Of a DNA stretch of 64,000 nucleotides, positions 38,843 through 49,205 are shown in pieces (positions within the stretch are counted from its first letter, which is position 1; each line of letters starts with the position of its first letter). This DNA is from Oscillospiraceae bacterium. Its GTDB lineage: Bacteria > Bacillota > Clostridia > Oscillospirales > Acutalibacteraceae. The stretch is taken from positions 1 to 64,000 of the forward strand of contig SVPF01000003.1 of NCBI GenBank assembly GCA_015066005.1, in the 5' to 3' direction. The notes under the pieces were generated by a model, which ran no database searches, was not told where the DNA came from, and worked only from the letters and a program-made list of their open reading frames with translations. The translations under genes and the position numbers were made by a program.

Positions 38843-38882
38843 AAAAAATAGTCCTTTATCGTGTGATAAAGGACTATTTTTT
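38843..38882. terminator. bidirectional intrinsic terminator
   Basis: AAAAAATAGTCCTTTATC-GTGT-GATAAAGGACTATTTTTT between convergent genes. Confidence 0.9.
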
Positions 38883-41460
38883 ATTTGTACAAATACTTAA
38901 ACAGTTCACAAAGCGGAACAATAAGCAGAGCGAGTATAAATGCTACAATAAACTGCCAAAGCTTTAATATTGTAAGGCCAAAAACAAAGCCAACAGGTGT
39001 AAACACCAAGAAAACAATAATAAATGCGGTAGCAAAAACCGACAAATTCATAAAGCGGTTATTAAAGGCTTCTATTTTAAATACACTGCCTTCAAGCTTG
39101 GAATTAAAACAATGCAAAAGCTGTGCAATACCAAGGGTTACAAAGGTCATTGTTGTTGCAACCAATGGTGACGAAAAGCTTCCTATAATATAAGAAATAA
39201 GCGAAATTAGAGCTATAAAAGTACCCTGAACGCCAATTTTAACAAAGGTTTTAACATTCAAAAGCTTGTTTTCGTTAGTAAGGGTTTTAGCCTTCATTAC
39301 AGATTTTTCGGCTTCCTCCATACTGAATGAAATTGCAGGTGCACAGTCGGTTAACAGATTGATAAGAAGCAACTGTACAGCAATTAAAATTGGAGATTTA
39401 AAAGCAATTGATCCGATAAGCAACAGCAAAAGTTCACCTAAATTACAGCTACACAAATACTTAACTGTCTTTTTAATGTTGCCAAAAAAGCCGCGGCTTT
39501 CTTTAATTGCACGAACGATTAAACCAAAGTTATTTTTAAGAATAATAACATTAGCATTGCCCTTTGCAACATCGGCACCAAATTTACCAATAGCACAACC
39601 AACATCGGCAATTGCTAATGCCTCGGCATCCTGAAGACTGTCGCCCGTAATTGTTACAACAGCCTTTTTTGCCTGCCATGCCTTAACAATTCTTACCTTA
39701 TGCATGGGTGAAATTCGAGCAAATACGCAATAGTTTTCAATAACGTCCTGAAGCTCATCATCACTTAATTCATCAAGCTGTGCGCCTGTAATGGCCTGTG
39801 CCTCATCGGTTAACAAGCCAATTTGCTTTGCAAGTGAAACTGCGGTTTGTAAATTATCGCCCGTAAGCATTACAACCTTAATTTTAGCATCGCTACAGGT
39901 TTTAATATCTTTATAAATTTCTTCTCTGACAGGCTCGCTAAGGCCTAGAATGCCCGCAAAGGTAAGACCGCGCTCAACATCTTCAGCCTTAGGGTTTGCA
40001 GGTATTTCATCAAGTCGTTTAATGGCAATAGCAACATTACGAAGCCCGTCGGAAGCCATTTCATCGTTAACCTTTAAAATGCCTTCTACATCACAGTCAA
40101 TACAATTCGGTACAACTATTTCGGGCGCACCCTTTATAATTGCGACAGGTTGCTCGTTCATAATTGTAATAATTGTCATTGTTTTACGGTGTGAATCAAA
40201 CGGGATTACGGAAAGTTTTGGGAAAAGTGTGCTGATTTCAGCATCACCCTTAAAATTATACTGTAAACACGCAGTAGAAATTGCATCCTCAGTTGTATCA
40301 TTTTCAAGTGTATTACAGGCAGCCGCAAGACTGAGTATGGCAGATGAGGTTTCATCAATATAGCCACTACTTAAATTTGCGACCTTTTTGCCATCGTAAA
40401 CTGCCTCCAAAACCATTTTGTTTTGAGTAAAAATACCGGTTTTATCAGCACAAATAACGTTAGTTTTACCAATTGTTTCAAGGGCATTACTGTCCTTAAA
40501 TATTATTTTTTCACCTAAAATTCGCTTAATTCCCGTTGCAATAACAATGGTTGAAATTGCATTTAAGCCTTCAGGCATTGCCGCAACGGCAAGAGCAACG
40601 GCATTTAAAAGTGCAGTTAATGTAACAACGGCAAAGGGTTCGGTTGTGTTGAAGTTTTGAATCATGGTAATTGCAAAAACTAAAAACGAAACACATAGAA
40701 TAAGTATGTTGAACAGCTTAGAAATAATACTAAGCTCGTTTTGCATAGGCATTGTACTGCCGCCGATTTGTTCATTTATGGCAACCGATTTTCCAACCTC
40801 GGTATTGATGCCGGTAGCAACAACTACCGCCTTTGCACTGCCGTGAATTGCGGTTGTGGAGGCAAACACCATATTAGCGCGCTTGTCAGATGGAACAATA
40901 TCATCAAGCACAAGCGAGGCATTTTTATCAATGGGAATTTCTTCCCCGCTAAGTGCAACCTCGTTACACCTGAATTCAACCGTTTCAATCAAACGTGCAT
41001 CGGCACAAATATAGTCTCCTTCGGATAAAAGCATTATATCGCCGGGCACCAATTCAACAGAGTTAATCGTCTTAACCATACCGTCACGTAAAACCCTTAC
41101 AGACGGGTTGGTAGTGTGCTTTATATCAGTTAAAGTGTTTTCACAGTCAAACAAATGAAAGGCAGAAATAATTGCATTTACAATAACAAGCGCAATCACT
41201 AAAAGGCCAAAATATGCTGTTTTACTGTCGTAGCTGTTAGCTACAAAAAAATAAACCAGCGACAAAAAAATAAGTAAAATACCTGTTTTATTAAATTCGG
41301 CAAAGAACCTTTTAATAAGCGAGGTTTTTTCACCCTCGGTTATAATATTTTTACCGTAAATTTCCTGCTTTTCAGCTGCGGCACCGTTCGCCAGACCAAA
41401 CGCCGCATCAACACTGTAATGATTTAAAACATCCTCTTTAGTAGAACTATGCCAAATCAT
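38881..41460 (-). CDS. divergent P2-type cation-transporting ATPase-like protein
   Basis: Pump architecture with DKTGIFTQN, KGAPE, VVMLTGDNLQTA; several core motifs altered. Confidence 0.85.
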   Translation of the reverse strand: MIWHSSTKEDVLNHYSVDAAFGLANGAAAEKQEIYGKNIITEGEKTSLIKRFFAEFNKTGILLIFLSLVYFFVANSYDSKTAYFGLLVIALVIVNAIISAFHLFDCENTLTDIKHTTNPSVRVLRDGMVKTINSVELVPGDIMLLSEGDYICADARLIETVEFRCNEVALSGEEIPIDKNASLVLDDIVPSDKRANMVFASTTAIHGSAKAVVVATGINTEVGKSVAINEQIGGSTMPMQNELSIISKLFNILILCVSFLVFAITMIQNFNTTEPFAVVTLTALLNAVALAVAAMPEGLNAISTIVIATGIKRILGEKIIFKDSNALETIGKTNVICADKTGIFTQNKMVLEAVYDGKKVANLSSGYIDETSSAILSLAAACNTLENDTTEDAISTACLQYNFKGDAEISTLFPKLSVIPFDSHRKTMTIITIMNEQPVAIIKGAPEIVVPNCIDCDVEGILKVNDEMASDGLRNVAIAIKRLDEIPANPKAEDVERGLTFAGILGLSEPVREEIYKDIKTCSDAKIKVVMLTGDNLQTAVSLAKQIGLLTDEAQAITGAQLDELSDDELQDVIENYCVFARISPMHKVRIVKAWQAKKAVVTITGDSLQDAEALAIADVGCAIGKFGADVAKGNANVIILKNNFGLIVRAIKESRGFFGNIKKTVKYLCSCNLGELLLLLIGSIAFKSPILIAVQLLLINLLTDCAPAISFSMEEAEKSVMKAKTLTNENKLLNVKTFVKIGVQGTFIALISLISYIIGSFSSPLVATTMTFVTLGIAQLLHCFNSKLEGSVFKIEAFNNRFMNLSVFATAFIIVFLVFTPVGFVFGLTILKLWQFIVAFILALLIVPLCELFKYLYK

Positions 41461-41471
41461 AAAATCTCTCC

Positions 41472-42323
41472 TTACAAAAGGGTTAAATAATAATCCTTCA
41501 TCATTTTAGAATCCTCTGCCTGAGTTCCTGCAGATTCACAAACAAATGTGGGGCTTAGGTTGTATTTTGCAACAAGCTCCATAACAGGCTGATAATCGGG
41601 CCCGTAAATGTTATCTTCAAAGGTCAAATGGCGTTTTTCGCCGCCCGTAGTGTACTCAATTTTTGAAAAATGTGAATGAAAATTATTAAACCTCTCACTT
41701 CCAAGCTGATTTTTTATTTCCAAAAAGATTTTTTCAAAATCATCCTTGGTTTTAAGAATACCCAAATCCCTGGCGTTAAGATGACCAAAATCGATACAGG
41801 GTATAATTCGATCATCAATCTTGCAAAGCTCCAACACCTCATAAAGCGTACCAAGCTGGTTAACCTTTCCCATCGTTTCGGGGCAGATGTGTATATCTGA
41901 CAAGCCTTCCTCATCAAGCGCCCTTTGTGAAAGCTTCATAGTATCAATCGCAAGAGATAAAGCTTCCTCGCGTGAAATTTTACCGCAAGAGCCGGTATGA
42001 ACTATTATTCTGTCCCCGCCCATTGCTTTGACTGCACGGGCCGATGCCAAAATGTAATTAACCGAATTAAGACGCTTTTCCTCTTCAACTGAAGACATTG
42101 AAATGTAATACGGTGCGTGAAGCGAAATGGTAATACCATTTTCCTTGGCAATTTTACCAAGCTCGGCCGCTTTATCAAGACCGATATTTACACCGCGGCC
42201 ACATTGATATTCAAAATGGTCAAGCCCCATATTAACAAGATAGCTAGGCACCTGAAGACTGGTTTTATTGCCCTTTGCTTTAAAATCGTCACCTGTGCCT
42301 GCCGGACCAAATTTTGCAGCCAT
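41472..42323 (-). CDS. nfo: deoxyribonuclease IV (AP endonuclease family 2)
   Basis: FGPAGTGDDF, ISLHAPYYISM, IHTGSCG, CIDFGHLNARD. Confidence 0.85.
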   Translation of the reverse strand: MAAKFGPAGTGDDFKAKGNKTSLQVPSYLVNMGLDHFEYQCGRGVNIGLDKAAELGKIAKENGITISLHAPYYISMSSVEEEKRLNSVNYILASARAVKAMGGDRIIVHTGSCGKISREEALSLAIDTMKLSQRALDEEGLSDIHICPETMGKVNQLGTLYEVLELCKIDDRIIPCIDFGHLNARDLGILKTKDDFEKIFLEIKNQLGSERFNNFHSHFSKIEYTTGGEKRHLTFEDNIYGPDYQPVMELVAKYNLSPTFVCESAGTQAEDSKMMKDYYLTLL

Positions 42324-42324
42324 A

Positions 42325-42825
42325 CTATTCCTCCGTATTAACAATATTAAGCTTTTTCATAACAAAACGCTCTACCCTGCGCTTTGAACGAAAACGAAGC
42401 GAGGTTTCAAGCTTTATAGGTGTTAACAAAATTGTGGTAACTCCAACAAAATTACCACCCATTGTATCGGTAAAAAGCTGGTCACCAACAATTGCAGTTT
42501 CATTTTTTCCGGTTCCAAGTCGCTTTAAAGCGCGAAGATAACCAAACGGCAACGGCTTTAAACCAAGGCTAATAAAATCTAGCCCGATTTTTTTAGCAAA
42601 GGGTGTAAGCCTTTTGGAATTGGAATTTGATAGCACCGTCATTTTAATGCCGTTTTGGCGCATTGTATCAAGCCATTCGGGAAGTCCATCTGTCAGAACT
42701 TGTCCGTGATGGGTTGAAAGGGTGTTATCAACATCCAAAATAAGTGCTTTAATACCGTATTTATTTAAAATATCGATAGTAATATCGGTAACTCTTTCAA
42801 GTTTAATTTTAGGTCTTAAAAACAT
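42325..42825 (-). CDS. YqeG family HAD IIIA-type phosphatase
   Basis: ALILDVDNTLSTH; VGDQLFTDTMGGN. Confidence 0.93.
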   Translation of the reverse strand: MFLRPKIKLERVTDITIDILNKYGIKALILDVDNTLSTHHGQVLTDGLPEWLDTMRQNGIKMTVLSNSNSKRLTPFAKKIGLDFISLGLKPLPFGYLRALKRLGTGKNETAIVGDQLFTDTMGGNFVGVTTILLTPIKLETSLRFRSKRRVERFVMKKLNIVNTEE

Positions 42826-42842
42826 TTACATACCTCAATAAA

Positions 42843-42869
42843 AAAGGCGGTTGAAAAACAACCGCCTTT
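42843..42869 (-). terminator. intrinsic terminator of rpsU
   Basis: AAAGGCGGTTG-N5-CAACCGCCTTT. Confidence 0.85.
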
Positions 42870-42880
42870 ATCACTTAATA

Positions 42881-43057
42881 TTAGCGGAACTTTCTTTTAC
42901 GAGCAGCTTCCGACTTCTTCTTACGCTTTACAGAGGGTTTTTCATAGTGTTCTCTCTTACGTACTTCTTGAATTACACCGTCTTTAGCGGTTTGTCTCTT
43001 AAAGCGACGCAAAGCGTTATCGAGTGATTCATTTTCTTTAATTCTAACTTGACTCAT
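42881..43057 (-). CDS. rpsU: 30S ribosomal protein S21
   Basis: [58 protein letters not shown]. Confidence 0.97.
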   Translation of the reverse strand: MSQVRIKENESLDNALRRFKRQTAKDGVIQEVRKREHYEKPSVKRKKKSEAARKRKFR

Positions 43058-43121
43058 TATATTCCCTCCCTCCACTATAATAGCAGGGGTAATTTTTTAT
43101 TAGTGAAAAAGGAAAACCTTT

Positions 43122-43370
43122 TTACTGATTAAGTGCAATGATGTTTGCAACAATTGCTAATACAAAGAATGCAATAGCAAAGTATTTAGTCATACGAGCA
43201 AGCCTTGCATCCCATGTTCTTGCCTTGGTTTTTGACAAGAAAGTATCAGCACCACCGGAGATAACGCCGTTAATACCTGCACGACGGCCTTGCTGGAAAA
43301 GTACAACAAAAATAATTGCCAATGATACCAAAATAACCACTGTGCCAACGATATATTCAAGTGCGCTCAT
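43122..43370 (-). CDS. secG: preprotein translocase subunit SecG
   Basis: Two TMs; FVVLFQQGRRAGINGVISGGADTFLSKTKAR. Confidence 0.92.
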   Translation of the reverse strand: MSALEYIVGTVVILVSLAIIFVVLFQQGRRAGINGVISGGADTFLSKTKARTWDARLARMTKYFAIAFFVLAIVANIIALNQ

Positions 43371-43453
43371 AATTTCACCTCCAATGATAAATAAGCATTT
43401 TATATAATAACATACATTACAAAAAAATGCAACAAAAATTTTTGAATAATGAG

Positions 43454-45868
43454 TTATTTTACAACAATATTTACTAATTTCTTAGGAACATATAATTCCT
43501 TAACAATGTTCTTGCCCGAAATTTCAGCCATAATAGCCGTTTCAGCCTTTGCAAGTGCAATAGCATCGGGTGCGGAAATATCAGTAGCAACATTAAGACG
43601 TGCCCTGATTTTACCGTTAATTTGAACTACAATTTCAACAGTAGCATCAACACATTTAGCTTCATCGAACTTAGGCCATTCGGTTTGGTTAAGCATACCC
43701 TCAAAGCCGCAAAGCTCCCAAAGCTCTTCAGTAATGTGTGGTGCAAATGGGTTAAGAAGAATTATAAATGTCTTAAATTCATCCTTAGTTACAGCGCCTG
43801 AAGCGTTAATGCTGTTCATAAGTGACATAAGCGCTGCAATAGCAGTGTTCATCTTAAGACCCTCAATGTCCTCGGTAACCTTTTTAATGGTGCGGTGCAT
43901 TTCAGCTTCAATATTGGAACGATAGCCTTTTTCATCGGTCAAAATATCTTGCATAGCCCATACTTTATCAAGGAAGCGCTTACTGCCCTTAATGGATGAC
44001 ATACTCCAAGGTGCTGCCTTTTCGAAGTCACCTATAAACATTTCATAAACACGCATAGTATCAGCGCCGTAGTCATTGATGATTTCATCAGGGTTAACTA
44101 CGTTACCGCGTGACTTAGACATTTTTTCACCGTTTTCACCCAAAATCATACCGTGGCTGGTACGCTTAGCATAAGGCTCAGGATTGGGAACAGCGTCGAT
44201 ATCATAAAGGAACTTGTGCCAGAAGCGGCTGTACAGAAGGTGGAGTGTTGTATGCTCCATACCGCCGTTGTACCAGTCAACAGGGCACCAATACTCAAGT
44301 GCTTCTTTAGATGCAAATTCCTTATCATTATGCGGGTCGCAATAACGGAGGAAATACCAAGAAGAGCCTGCCCATTGAGGCATAGTATCGGTTTCACGTT
44401 TTGCAGGTGCACCGCAATGAGGACAGGTAGTGTTTACCCAGTCGGTCATTTTAGCTAAAGGCGATTCACCGTTATCGGTAGGCTCATATGATTCCACATT
44501 AGGTAAAAGCAAGGGTAATTCGCTTTCGGGAAGGGGCACGTAGCCACACTTTTCACAATAAACCATAGGAATAGGCTCACCCCAGTAACGCTGGCGTGAA
44601 AATACCCAGTCACGAAGCTTATAGTTGGTCTTAACGCTACCTATACCCTTTTCAGTGAGCCACTGCTGAATCTTCTTTTTAGCATCCTCAACAGATAAAC
44701 CGTTAAGAAAATCGGAATTAACTAAAACGCCTGTTGCACAGTCGGTAAAGGCTTCCTTCTGAACATCCTCGCCGCCTGCAACAACCTCAATAATCGGCAA
44801 ATCAAACTTTTTAGCAAACTCCCAGTCACGAGTGTCGTGTGCGGGAACAGCCATAATTGCGCCTGTGCCGTATGAAATAAGTACATAGTCCGAAATAAAA
44901 ATCGGAATTTCGGTATTATTAACGGGGTTAATAGCCTTAACACCTAAAAGCTTAACGCCGGTTTTATCCTTAGCAAGCTCGGTGCGTTCAAAGTCAGACT
45001 TTTTGGCTGACTGCTCTTGATAAGCCTGAACCTCATCATAATTTTCAATTTTGTCGGCCCACTTTTTGAGTAAGGGATGTTCGGGCGACATTACCATATA
45101 GGTGGCGCCGAAAAGTGTATCCGCACGGGTGGTGAAAATTTCAAAGGTGTCGCCAATGGTAGTATTAAAGGTGACCTGAGTACCGTAAGAACGACCGATC
45201 CAGTTGCGTTGTTGAGTTTTTACACGGTCAATAAAGTCAACGTCGTTAAGACCGTCTAAAAGCTTTTCGGCATATTCAGTAATTTTAAGCATCCATTGGC
45301 TTTTTTCCTTTTGAATAACCTCACTGCCGCAACGCTCGCAAACACCGTTTACAACCTCTTCATTAGCTAAAACGCATTTACAAGAGGTACACCAGTTAAC
45401 CGACATTTCCTTTTTATAAGCAAGACCTTCTTTAAAAAGCTGTAAGAAAATCCACTGAGTCCACTTATAATATGAAGGGTCGGTTGTATTGATTTCTCGG
45501 CTCCAGTCAAAAGAAAAGCCAAGGGACTTCAACTGCTTTTTAAAGTTAGCCACATTATTTTCGGTAACAATTGCAGGATGAATATGGTTTTTAATTGCAA
45601 AGTTTTCGGTAGGAAGGCCGAAAGCGTCCCAACCCATAGGATAAAGCACGTTATAGCCCTGTAAACGCTTTTTACGGGCAACAATATCAATTGCCGTATA
45701 TGAACGGGGATGACCTACGTGTAGGCCCTGCGCCGAAGGATACGGAAATTCTACAAGACCGAAAAACTTCGGAAGAGTATAATCGTTTTTGGCTTCAAAG
45801 GTGTGGTTATCATCCCATACCTGTTGCCATTTCTTTTCAATTTTAGAATAGTCGTAAATATTAGCCAC
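43454..45868 (-). CDS. leuS: leucine--tRNA ligase
   Basis: [38 protein letters not shown]. Confidence 0.98.
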   Translation of the reverse strand: MANIYDYSKIEKKWQQVWDDNHTFEAKNDYTLPKFFGLVEFPYPSAQGLHVGHPRSYTAIDIVARKKRLQGYNVLYPMGWDAFGLPTENFAIKNHIHPAIVTENNVANFKKQLKSLGFSFDWSREINTTDPSYYKWTQWIFLQLFKEGLAYKKEMSVNWCTSCKCVLANEEVVNGVCERCGSEVIQKEKSQWMLKITEYAEKLLDGLNDVDFIDRVKTQQRNWIGRSYGTQVTFNTTIGDTFEIFTTRADTLFGATYMVMSPEHPLLKKWADKIENYDEVQAYQEQSAKKSDFERTELAKDKTGVKLLGVKAINPVNNTEIPIFISDYVLISYGTGAIMAVPAHDTRDWEFAKKFDLPIIEVVAGGEDVQKEAFTDCATGVLVNSDFLNGLSVEDAKKKIQQWLTEKGIGSVKTNYKLRDWVFSRQRYWGEPIPMVYCEKCGYVPLPESELPLLLPNVESYEPTDNGESPLAKMTDWVNTTCPHCGAPAKRETDTMPQWAGSSWYFLRYCDPHNDKEFASKEALEYWCPVDWYNGGMEHTTLHLLYSRFWHKFLYDIDAVPNPEPYAKRTSHGMILGENGEKMSKSRGNVVNPDEIINDYGADTMRVYEMFIGDFEKAAPWSMSSIKGSKRFLDKVWAMQDILTDEKGYRSNIEAEMHRTIKKVTEDIEGLKMNTAIAALMSLMNSINASGAVTKDEFKTFIILLNPFAPHITEELWELCGFEGMLNQTEWPKFDEAKCVDATVEIVVQINGKIRARLNVATDISAPDAIALAKAETAIMAEISGKNIVKELYVPKKLVNIVVK

Positions 45869-45871
45869 TTT

Positions 45872-46237
45872 TTAGTCCCCCATTGCTTCAACTAAAATTT
45901 CTTCTAAATTAACTGCGGGTGCATCCGCCCACATTTTATCAAGTCCGTAAAATTCACGGTCTTGACGTGAAAATACATGAACAATAACTGATTCATAGTC
46001 AAGCGCAATCCAACCTGTTGTTTTACCTTCAATGTGGTGAGGTCTTACCCCCGCCTCTTCAAGCTTTGCTTCAACCTCACCAGCCAATGCACGAACGTGT
46101 GTTGAAGATGTTGCGGTTGCAATAACAAAATATTCGGTTAAAACAGTTAAATCGCTCACCTTAACTGCCGAAAGCTCCCTTGCCTTTTTGCTGTTAAGTG
46201 CGTTAGCCGCAAGCTTTACAATTTCAAAAGAATCCAA
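45872..46237 (-). CDS. rsfS: ribosome silencing factor RsfS
   Basis: LTEYFVIATATSSTHVRALAGEVE; GWIALDYESVIVHVF. Confidence 0.95.
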   Translation of the reverse strand: MDSFEIVKLAANALNSKKARELSAVKVSDLTVLTEYFVIATATSSTHVRALAGEVEAKLEEAGVRPHHIEGKTTGWIALDYESVIVHVFSRQDREFYGLDKMWADAPAVNLEEILVEAMGD

Positions 46238-46239
46238 AT

Positions 46240-46800
46240 CTATTTTCCTCCCACTGCCTGATTATAGGCATTAAGTGTATCCAAATGTACACGTTTTTTA
46301 TTATTTACTAAATCACAAATAGAATATTGTAGTGCGTATATAAACGCTTTATCAAGCGATTCATCAACATACTGCCTTATAACCGATACATCATCATAAT
46401 CCCTGTCGGCTGAAGTAAAATCAGCAAGAAAAATAATTTTTTCCAAAAGTGTCATATCAGCCTTTGCAGTTGTGTGATAACGAATGGAGGAAATAATTTC
46501 CTCATCTTCAATATTCAAAATGTGTTTAACATAAGCCGCACCGGACATTGCATGCCACAGCTTTGCGGCGTTTTTTTCAATATCGTTAAGCATTATACCA
46601 AACTGTGTAAAAATTTGCAAGTGTTCTTCTTTAGGGGCATTTTTAGTAACATCGTGAAGCAGCCCCGCAAGGTAAGCCTTGTCCGCATCGCCGCCGTACT
46701 TTAATGCCAATCGCTTGGCTTCGTCGGCAACACAAAGTGAATGATAAAATCTATATTCATCAAGGCGGGACTTTAATAAATCAATATAATCTTTATACAC
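46240..46800 (-). CDS. yqeK: YqeK family HD-domain hydrolase
   Basis: AYLAGLLHDVTKNAPKEE; GTG start at 46800 (VYKDYIDLLKSRL) overlapping the nadD end. Confidence 0.9.
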   Translation of the reverse strand: MYKDYIDLLKSRLDEYRFYHSLCVADEAKRLALKYGGDADKAYLAGLLHDVTKNAPKEEHLQIFTQFGIMLNDIEKNAAKLWHAMSGAAYVKHILNIEDEEIISSIRYHTTAKADMTLLEKIIFLADFTSADRDYDDVSVIRQYVDESLDKAFIYALQYSICDLVNNKKRVHLDTLNAYNQAVGGK

Positions 46801-47380
46801 CGTAAAGTCCCCTTTCCTTAATATAATTATAAATTTTTTCGGGAAGCAATTTGGCGGCGGGAAAATTTCTAAAATCGGTTGAAGATATATTAGAAATTTC
46901 ATTATCCATTAAAATAATTTGCATACCCATATTTTTAAATTTTTCAATACAGCTTAAAAATTCTGTATTTTCGGTTGAAGTGCGACTAAAAACAATAAAT
47001 GGCAGCATTTTCATAAGCTCTTCATATTTATACCATTTATCAAAATAAACCAGCATATCGCCGCCGCACACAAAAGCAAGGTTATCATTTGGAAAAATTT
47101 CCTTTAAAAGCTTTACCGTATCATAAGTATAGCTTTTGCCCTGCCGTTTAAATTCAATATCACAAACCTCGGCCTTATTAAAATCAGCCGCGGCAATTTT
47201 GCACATATTAAAACGGTCATCATCGGTTGCTAAAAAATCAACCTCTTTATGAGGGGGAATTTTATCCGGCATAACAAGAATTTTTGAAACTGCTTTACAT
47301 TCATTCAATGCATTAAGCATTTCATAATGACCTTTATGAAACGGATTAAAGGTTCCGCCGAAAATTGCGGTAAGTGACAT
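46793..47380 (-). CDS. nadD: nicotinate-nucleotide adenylyltransferase
   Basis: AIFGGTFNPFHKGHYEML; ISSTDFR. Confidence 0.95.
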   Translation of the reverse strand: MSLTAIFGGTFNPFHKGHYEMLNALNECKAVSKILVMPDKIPPHKEVDFLATDDDRFNMCKIAAADFNKAEVCDIEFKRQGKSYTYDTVKLLKEIFPNDNLAFVCGGDMLVYFDKWYKYEELMKMLPFIVFSRTSTENTEFLSCIEKFKNMGMQIILMDNEISNISSTDFRNFPAAKLLPEKIYNYIKERGLYGV

Positions 47381-47382
47381 AG

Positions 47383-47676
47383 TTACTTCACCAATTTTAT
47401 AGTTTTATTATCTTTGCTTTCGCGGTAAAGAATAAAGCGCGAGCCGATTACCTGAACAACATCGGACTTTGTTGCCAAGGAAAGCTCATCTGCGGCCTCT
47501 CTTGAAGAAAGCGGGCAGGTTTCCAAAACACGAAGCTTAATAAGCTCACGTGCCTCTAAAGCATCATTAACCTGCTTTATTGTATTTTCACTAATACCGG
47601 ATTTACCAACCTGTAAAATTGTTTCATAATCGTTCGCCATACCGCGAAGCTGTGCTCTTTGTCTACTGTTAAGCAT
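47383..47676 (-). CDS. yhbY: YhbY family RNA-binding (CRM domain) protein
   Basis: LNSRQRAQLRGMANDYETILQVGKSGISENTIKQVNDALEARELIKLRV. Confidence 0.94.
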   Translation of the reverse strand: MLNSRQRAQLRGMANDYETILQVGKSGISENTIKQVNDALEARELIKLRVLETCPLSSREAADELSLATKSDVVQVIGSRFILYRESKDNKTIKLVK

Positions 47677-47678
47677 AT

Positions 47679-48275
47679 TTAAACCTCAATATATTTTTTA
47701 AGTTCTTCTTTAAATAAAACAAGCGCCCTGCCGCGATGGCTTATAGCATCCTTTTGTTCGGCAGTTAACTGACTAAAGGGACCCTTTTCACTGATAAACA
47801 GGGGGTCATAACCGAAGCCGCCGCTTCCCGTTTGCCTTTCAAAAGCAATATGACCGTGGCATTCGCCCCTTACAGTAAACTGTCTTCCATCAGGAAAAAC
47901 ACAGGCAATTGCCGCAACATAATAGGCTGTGCGCTTTTCCATAGGCACACCGCTAAGCTCACTTAACAGCTTGTCATTATTTTGCTCATCGTTACCGTGC
48001 TCACCCGAATACCTCGCTGAAAACACGCCCGGTGCACCGCCGAGATAATCAACACAAATACCGCTGTCATCGGCAACGGTAATATAACCCGTTTGACTAA
48101 GCCCCGACTTTGCCTTAATAATTGCGTTTTCCTCAAAAGTCTGACCATCCTCTACAGCATCCTTAAAAGGAAAATCCAAATCGGCCTCACACAAAACATC
48201 AAAGCCCATAGGAATTAAAATTCTTTTAAGCTCACGAAGCTTTTTTTGATTTTTGGTTGCAATAAAAATTTTCAT
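47679..48275 (-). CDS. rdgB: RdgB/HAM1 family XTP/dITP diphosphatase
   Basis: IATKNQKKLRELKRIL; VADDSGICVDYLGGAPGVFSARYSG. Confidence 0.96.
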   Translation of the reverse strand: MKIFIATKNQKKLRELKRILIPMGFDVLCEADLDFPFKDAVEDGQTFEENAIIKAKSGLSQTGYITVADDSGICVDYLGGAPGVFSARYSGEHGNDEQNNDKLLSELSGVPMEKRTAYYVAAIACVFPDGRQFTVRGECHGHIAFERQTGSGGFGYDPLFISEKGPFSQLTAEQKDAISHRGRALVLFKEELKKYIEV

Positions 48276-48278
48276 ACA

Positions 48279-49190
48279 TTACGCCTCGTCAAAAATACCG
48301 TTTACAAATTCGTTTGCGCTAAAGGGCTGTAAATCGTCAATACCTTCGCCAACGCCGACAAACTTAACCGGAATTTTAAGCTCGTTTTTAATGGGAATAA
48401 TTATGCCACCCTTGGCTGTACCGTCAAGCTTGGTTAAAACAATACCTGTAATATTTGTAACGTTTTTAAATTCGCGTGCCTGATTAACCGCGTTTTGACC
48501 TGTTGCGGCATCCAGCACAAGCAGGGTTTCAACCGAAGCGTCGGGCAGCTCACGACCGATAACACGGTTAATTTTTGCAAGCTCATCCATAAGGTTTTTC
48601 TTATTGTGAAGACGGCCTGCCGTGTCACAAATAATAACGTCAGCACCCTTTGATTTAGCCGAAGCAATTGTGTCAAACACAACGGATGCAGGGTCGGTGC
48701 CTTCCACACTTTTAACCATTTGAACGCCCGAACGTTCAGCCCAAACAGCAAGCTGGTCAATTGCTGCCGCACGGAAGGTATCAGCCGCGCCAAGCACAAC
48801 CCTTTTGCCCTGCGCCTTTAAAATTGAGGAAAGCTTACCGATGGTGGTGGTTTTACCAACACCGTTAACGCCAATTACAAGGATAACCGAAGGTGTTGTA
48901 TTTAGTTTAAGACCTTCATCCTCGCCAAGCATTTCGGCAATAATTTCCTTCATTAAGTTTTTAATAATATTCGGGTCGGTAATGCCCTGCTCTTTGATTT
49001 TTTTGCGTAGCATATCGCAAATTTCGGTAGCAGTATTAACACCGATATCCGACATAACAAGCATTTCCTCAAGCTCTTCAAAAAGATCCTCATCAATTTT
49101 TGTAAAGCTGTTAATAATGCTTGTAACACCGCTTGCAATTGAATTTCGTGTTTTTTGCAAGCCAAGTTTAATTTTACTGAATAAGCCCAT
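48279..49190 (-). CDS. ftsY: signal recognition particle receptor FtsY
   Basis: VIGVNGVGKTTTIGKLSSILK; DTAGRLHNKKNLMDEL. Confidence 0.97.
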   Translation of the reverse strand: MGLFSKIKLGLQKTRNSIASGVTSIINSFTKIDEDLFEELEEMLVMSDIGVNTATEICDMLRKKIKEQGITDPNIIKNLMKEIIAEMLGEDEGLKLNTTPSVILVIGVNGVGKTTTIGKLSSILKAQGKRVVLGAADTFRAAAIDQLAVWAERSGVQMVKSVEGTDPASVVFDTIASAKSKGADVIICDTAGRLHNKKNLMDELAKINRVIGRELPDASVETLLVLDAATGQNAVNQAREFKNVTNITGIVLTKLDGTAKGGIIIPIKNELKIPVKFVGVGEGIDDLQPFSANEFVNGIFDEA

Positions 49191-49205
49191 TAAATCACCT
49201 GTAAA

